A stretch of 6,651 nucleotides of DNA from an uncultured Bacilli bacterium (GTDB lineage Bacteria > Bacillota_I > Bacilli_A > RF39 > UBA660): contig CALVVH010000057.1 of the NCBI GenBank assembly GCA_944363805.1, forward strand, positions 1 to 6,651, written 5' to 3'. The position numbers and the translations under genes were made by a program. The notes beneath the pieces are model-generated. The model was not told where the DNA came from. It was given only the letters and a program-made list of their open reading frames with translations, and searched no databases. Numbering within the stretch: the stretch's first letter is position 1; each line of letters opens with the position of its first letter. Below, in pieces: positions 4,205 through 6,651 of the stretch.

Positions 4205-6496
4205 TTATGCATAATAATAAATTGTAATATAATATTCCCAATAAGTGTAGTCTTCATACTCACTATATGTGCATGTCATGTCATAGCGATTTAAAGTGCC
4301 ACGGTCACATGTATAGCAATATCTGCCATCAAGATAATCTCCTCTGTTACACTCATATTCAATTTCATATTCTTCGCATTCAGCAGGATAATCCCGATCC
4401 CAATCGCATTGAAATTCGCATTGGGTTGTCGAATATTTTTCCAAATTACCAGAACAACTTTGGCCATTATAATCGGGACGATAATAACATTTTCCCCAAC
4501 TACCATTTGGTCTTACATATCCTTCTGGACATGTCGAAGATGCACCTTCACTATTACATGAATATCTTCCCCCAGTACAAGTACATATAGAAGTAAAAGT
4601 TTTGCCTAAAGCAGTATAACTATCCCCGGTACAATAGCCACGGCCATCAGGATAGCCACCGCGGTCACAATACCAACTTTCACAGTCTCCTTCATAACTG
4701 TAAGCTGGATAATCTTCAGCACGAGTTGTATGCTCAACTAATCTACTATCCCAGTGTGTATCGCCACCTCGAACAGTATAATAAATTCTTGTTCCAACTA
4801 CATCAGTTGATATTCTTCCATTGTCGACAACAGCATAATCAAACATCTTCATGTTACTAATGTTTATATCATCACTAATACTACTGGTACTTTCACTATA
4901 TTTTCTAATGGTTTCCGAATATTGCCAGACTATTTCATCGACACTAATTGAATAGTAATCGACATTGCCAGCAGCATCAGCAACCCAGAAATAATAATTA
5001 CCATTTCCGGTACTTTGACTAACGTTATATGTAGAAGTAACTCTACTAGTATTGCTAATATTTGTCCAGCTAGACGTTGTTGGCTGACTAGCACTTCTAC
5101 TCCAAGCATATCGCACAATTCCCGCTTGAGTATCGGTAGCTGTCGCTGTTAAAGTTAATTCAGTAACATAATTATTGGTACTTTTAGTAACATTTATGTT
5201 ATTAATAACACGGTCAATATTATTTACAACGATGCTTTGGCTAGAGATATTGCCGATTTCATCCTTGACCCAAAAATAATAAATTCCATTACTATCGATG
5301 GTTTTTTCTTGCGTTATAGTATTATTAGTTTTAGAAATGTTTATCCAACTGGAATTATTATAATTGTTAGAAGTTGTAAATTGATAAGCTACAAGACCAG
5401 ATTTGCTATCTTGAGCAGTACCTATTATTTTTAAAGAACGAGTATAAGTTGTAGGATTAGATGAAATCAAATTTATCCAATCAGCTCCGGTAGAATCTAC
5501 ACGGTCATTATTAATAGTATAACTAGAGTCACTCACATTACCAGCTTTATCAATAACACAAACAGTATTTAAGTTTTCTGCCAAATTAATTGTGGCCATA
5601 TTTTTAGCATCGACAGCAACATAAGGTAAATTCTCGGTACAGTCAGTAACATTGCCGGCATAGATGCCTGCAACTCCAGAACCAGAATAGTCACTCGCAG
5701 TTATAATAGCTCTTTTGCCACGAGACCATTCACTATTCGTCGAGGTTGAATCAATATTTTCAATAGTTGAATCAATTACCACAGGATCTTGCAAGTCGAT
5801 ATTTATCGCTTGAGAAATTTCGCTAACTGTACTATCAGGAAAAGTAACTCGGGCTGTGTAGATACTTTGACTAATTAAATTTGTATTAGTAGATATATAA
5901 AAGTCACTACCCGTTGTACCTTCAGTGCTCGACCAATAATATGTTAGACTTTCATCTTTTAAAGTATCACCATTACGATATCTAATACCAAGATTGATGT
6001 TTTCACCAAACCATATATCACTACCATCTTCAGCAGTTGAGTCGATAATTTCACACGTATTAAAATTGGCATCATACTTACAAATAACTAAATCGACAGT
6101 AGACACATAAGAATTACACGTACCATTTTCAGCTCGACCAATGTCTTCTCCAAATGTTGAAACATAAGAGCCATTATCGAACACGGAAGTTATAAGGTGA
6201 CAGTTTAAACTTTCATTGTTGACTGGATTATAAATATCTGTTTCATCATCAGGCATAACATAACCATTTTGAATTAAATTTTCCACAGTTACGGTCGTTA
6301 TACCAGTATCCTCAGCATAATTTGTTGCCTCAATTTCAAGTAAACCTATGATATTTTTGTAATCTTGTTCGAGAATACTTGAACGAATACCAATAACTAG
6401 TGATAAAGCAATGCTAATCACAACAGCAAGTATCGCTATAACACCTATTAGTTCTGGCAAAGTAAAGGCTCTTTTAATCATTTTTTTATTTGTCAC
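4205..6496 (-). CDS. Large type IV prepilin-like surface protein with Ig-like modules and Cys-rich tip (paralogue 1)
   Basis: This 763-residue protein has the same plan as its downstream neighbour. It has a prepilin signal with KRAFTLPELIGV (hydrophobic helix about 16-37), a conserved head (45-150), three Ig-like modules (about 249-327, 338-425, 430-519), a Cys-rich domain (605-742, 16 cysteines), and a tyrosine-rich end IYYYA. Glu15 supplies the conserved +5 acid, but the residue before the expected cut is Ala10, not Gly, so processing may be slow, absent or done by a tolerant peptidase. I take the GTG at 6496 as start because AGGTGG lies 4 bases before it. The ATG at 6481 would be about 19 bases from that site. 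The protein is probably a minor pilin or adhesin presented at the cell surface, perhaps paired with its paralogue. Neighbouring assembly genes are not present in the window, so the pilus link rests on the N-terminus. Confidence 0.9.
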   Translation of the reverse strand: MTNKKMIKRAFTLPELIGVIAILAVVISIALSLVIGIRSSILEQDYKNIIGLLEIEATNYAEDTGITTVTVENLIQNGYVMPDDETDIYNPVNNESLNCHLITSVFDNGSYVSTFGEDIGRAENGTCNSYVSTVDLVICKYDANFNTCEIIDSTAEDGSDIWFGENINLGIRYRNGDTLKDESLTYYWSSTEGTTGSDFYISTNTNLISQSIYTARVTFPDSTVSEISQAINIDLQDPVVIDSTIENIDSTSTNSEWSRGKRAIITASDYSGSGVAGIYAGNVTDCTENLPYVAVDAKNMATINLAENLNTVCVIDKAGNVSDSSYTINNDRVDSTGADWINLISSNPTTYTRSLKIIGTAQDSKSGLVAYQFTTSNNYNNSSWINISKTNNTITQEKTIDSNGIYYFWVKDEIGNISSQSIVVNNIDRVINNINVTKSTNNYVTELTLTATATDTQAGIVRYAWSRSASQPTTSSWTNISNTSRVTSTYNVSQSTGNGNYYFWVADAAGNVDYYSISVDEIVWQYSETIRKYSESTSSISDDINISNMKMFDYAVVDNGRISTDVVGTRIYYTVRGGDTHWDSRLVEHTTRAEDYPAYSYEGDCESWYCDRGGYPDGRGYCTGDSYTALGKTFTSICTCTGGRYSCNSEGASSTCPEGYVRPNGSWGKCYYRPDYNGQSCSGNLEKYSTTQCEFQCDWDRDYPAECEEYEIEYECNRGDYLDGRYCYTCDRGTLNRYDMTCTYSEYEDYTYWEYYITIYYYA
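4271..4684 (-). other. Cys-rich C-terminal domain of paralogue 1 (16 cysteines)
   Basis: Cysteines are at residues 605, 610, 622, 638, 640, 647, 656, 670, 681, 693, 697, 707, 716, 727, 730 and 742. All align with cysteines of paralogue 2, which has two more. Shared strings include CNS-GASSTCPEGY and YRPDYNG. RGD is at residues 718-720 (bases 4337-4345), directly after a cysteine. Confidence 0.7.
4940..5752 (-). repeat. Three Ig-like modules in paralogue 1
   Basis: Modules cover about 5516-5752, 5222-5485 and 4940-5209. They align one to one with those of paralogue 2. Module 1 (SEWSRGKRAIITASDYSGSG) is almost identical between the two proteins, while module 3 is the most diverged, with a two-residue length difference near residues 471-500. 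Boundaries are approximate. Confidence 0.75.
6221..6283. repeat. 63-base identity block, copy in paralogue 1
   Basis: Identical to 3883-3945 in paralogue 2. The two copies are direct repeats about 2.3 kb apart. Confidence 0.85.
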
Positions 6497-6500
6497 ACAA

Positions 6501-6506
6501 CCACCT
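6501..6506 (-). promoter_or_regulatory. Ribosome binding site of paralogue 1 (decides GTG start)
   Basis: AGGTGG on the minus strand is followed by 4 bases and the GTG at 6494-6496. It sits in the AGTAGGTG string shared with paralogue 2. It is too far from the ATG at 6481 to serve that codon. Confidence 0.65.
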
Positions 6507-6516
6507 ACTATAAATA

Positions 6517-6545
6517 AGTATAAAGTATTTTTAATATTTACGCAA
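6517..6545 (-). promoter_or_regulatory. Promoter of paralogue 1
   Basis: TATACT (6517-6522, 5/6) is preceded after 17 bases by TTGCGT (6540-6545, only 3/6). The -10 region CTTTATACTTA matches the one before paralogue 2 exactly, which is the main support. Predicted start is near 6510, with a very short leader of about 14 bases. Confidence 0.5.
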
Positions 6546-6570
6546 TATTGCTATTCAGAACTTTTGGTGA
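6546..6570. other. Short intergenic stretch before the paralogue 1 promoter
   Basis: Between the T-rich end of the incoming gene's hairpin and the -35 box of paralogue 1, I see no further gene, RNA or clear regulatory site. Confidence 0.4.
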
Positions 6571-6602
6571 AAAAATAGAACAAAAGTCAAACAAGTTTGA
6601 CT
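6571..6602 (-). terminator. Terminator-like hairpin of the gene entering from upstream
   Basis: AGTCAAAC and GTTTGACT form a perfect 18-base inverted repeat (6585-6602; as RNA a 7-bp stem with a 4-base loop). On the minus strand it is followed by a broken T-rich run (6571-6584). The TGA stop of the incoming frame (6587-6589) lies in the stem, as in the terminator at 1242-1267. The stem is AT-rich and the T-run interrupted, so efficiency is uncertain. Confidence 0.5.
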
Positions 6603-6651
6603 ATCCTTGCATCACTACAAGGCATTTCTACTTCATAGGACTCTTTGAGTC
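6587..6651 (-). CDS. C-terminal end of an unidentified protein (cut by window edge)
   Basis: One minus-strand frame is open from the window edge to a TGA at 6587-6589, giving about 20 residues ending EMPCSDARIVKLV. The other two minus frames meet stops within the first 25 bases. A stop codon in the stem of a terminator-like hairpin supports a real gene end. The strand-like ending resembles the last beta strand of many sugar-active or Ig-like domains, but 20 residues are too few to name it. Confidence 0.4.
   Translation of the reverse strand, partial: LKESYEVEMPCSDARIVKLV

Noticed and set aside
4197..4210. Inverted repeat GCATAACCTTATGC after paralogue 1 as a terminator
   Set aside because: The stem is 5-6 bp and on the minus strand it is followed by an A-rich, not T-rich, run. 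It partly comes from the conserved TATGCATAA gene end.
6639..6651. Inverted repeat GACTC-TTT-GAGTC at the window edge
   Set aside because: Only 5-bp arms, inside the apparent coding tail and cut by the edge; chance is likely.
1..6651. CRISPR array, tRNA, rRNA, riboswitch or insertion sequence
   Set aside because: I saw no regularly spaced repeats, cloverleaf, conserved RNA motif, transposase frame or terminal inverted repeats. The repeats present are explained by paralogy and Ig-like modules.

Overview
The window is AT-rich, and every gene I can support lies on the minus strand, so transcription runs from high to low coordinates. The start of rpoB at the low end has a Bacilli-type sequence (RSPSVYF rather than the RSPGVYF of many other phyla). 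Just before it sits a YbxB/RsmC-like methyltransferase, an order known from Bacillus. TGA is used as a stop, and Trp codons are TGG, so the code is standard rather than the Mycoplasma code. Together these suggest a low-GC Firmicute such as an uncultured gut Bacilli/RF39- or Erysipelotrichales-like lineage. The exact taxon is inference.

Layout in transcription order. (1) 6651-6587: the last codons of a gene that enters from outside, ending in a terminator-like hairpin at about 6571-6602. (2) 6496-4205: a 763-residue prepilin-like surface protein with its own promoter. (3) 4146-1861: a 761-residue tandem paralogue of it, also with its own promoter. (4) 1850-1266: a small single-pass membrane protein, apparently co-transcribed with (3), ending in a clear intrinsic terminator. 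(5) 1201-602: the methyltransferase, whose promoter is built into that terminator. (6) 507-1: the first 169 codons of rpoB, with a promoter that overlaps the methyltransferase stop codon. There is no gene on the plus strand.

The two large proteins are the most interesting content. Each joins a type IV prepilin N-terminus (class III signal and hydrophobic helix) to a stalk of Ig-like modules and a very cysteine-rich C-terminal domain, ending in an aromatic-rich tail that is nearly identical between the two. They look like long, surface-exposed pilin or pseudopilin adhesins. No pilus ATPase, platform protein or prepilin peptidase is in the window, so assembly genes must be elsewhere. The paralogues differ informatively: one has Ala where the prepilin peptidase normally needs Gly, and one has two extra cysteines, which are probably a disulfide pair. 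A 63-base stretch is identical between the genes while the rest has diverged. The membrane protein behind them has an extracellular domain that may resemble the IseA endopeptidase-inhibitor fold, but this is tentative.

This surface cassette sits where rplJ-rplL would be expected upstream of ybxB-rpoB. The two housekeeping genes are insulated from it by a terminator and two promoters of good consensus.
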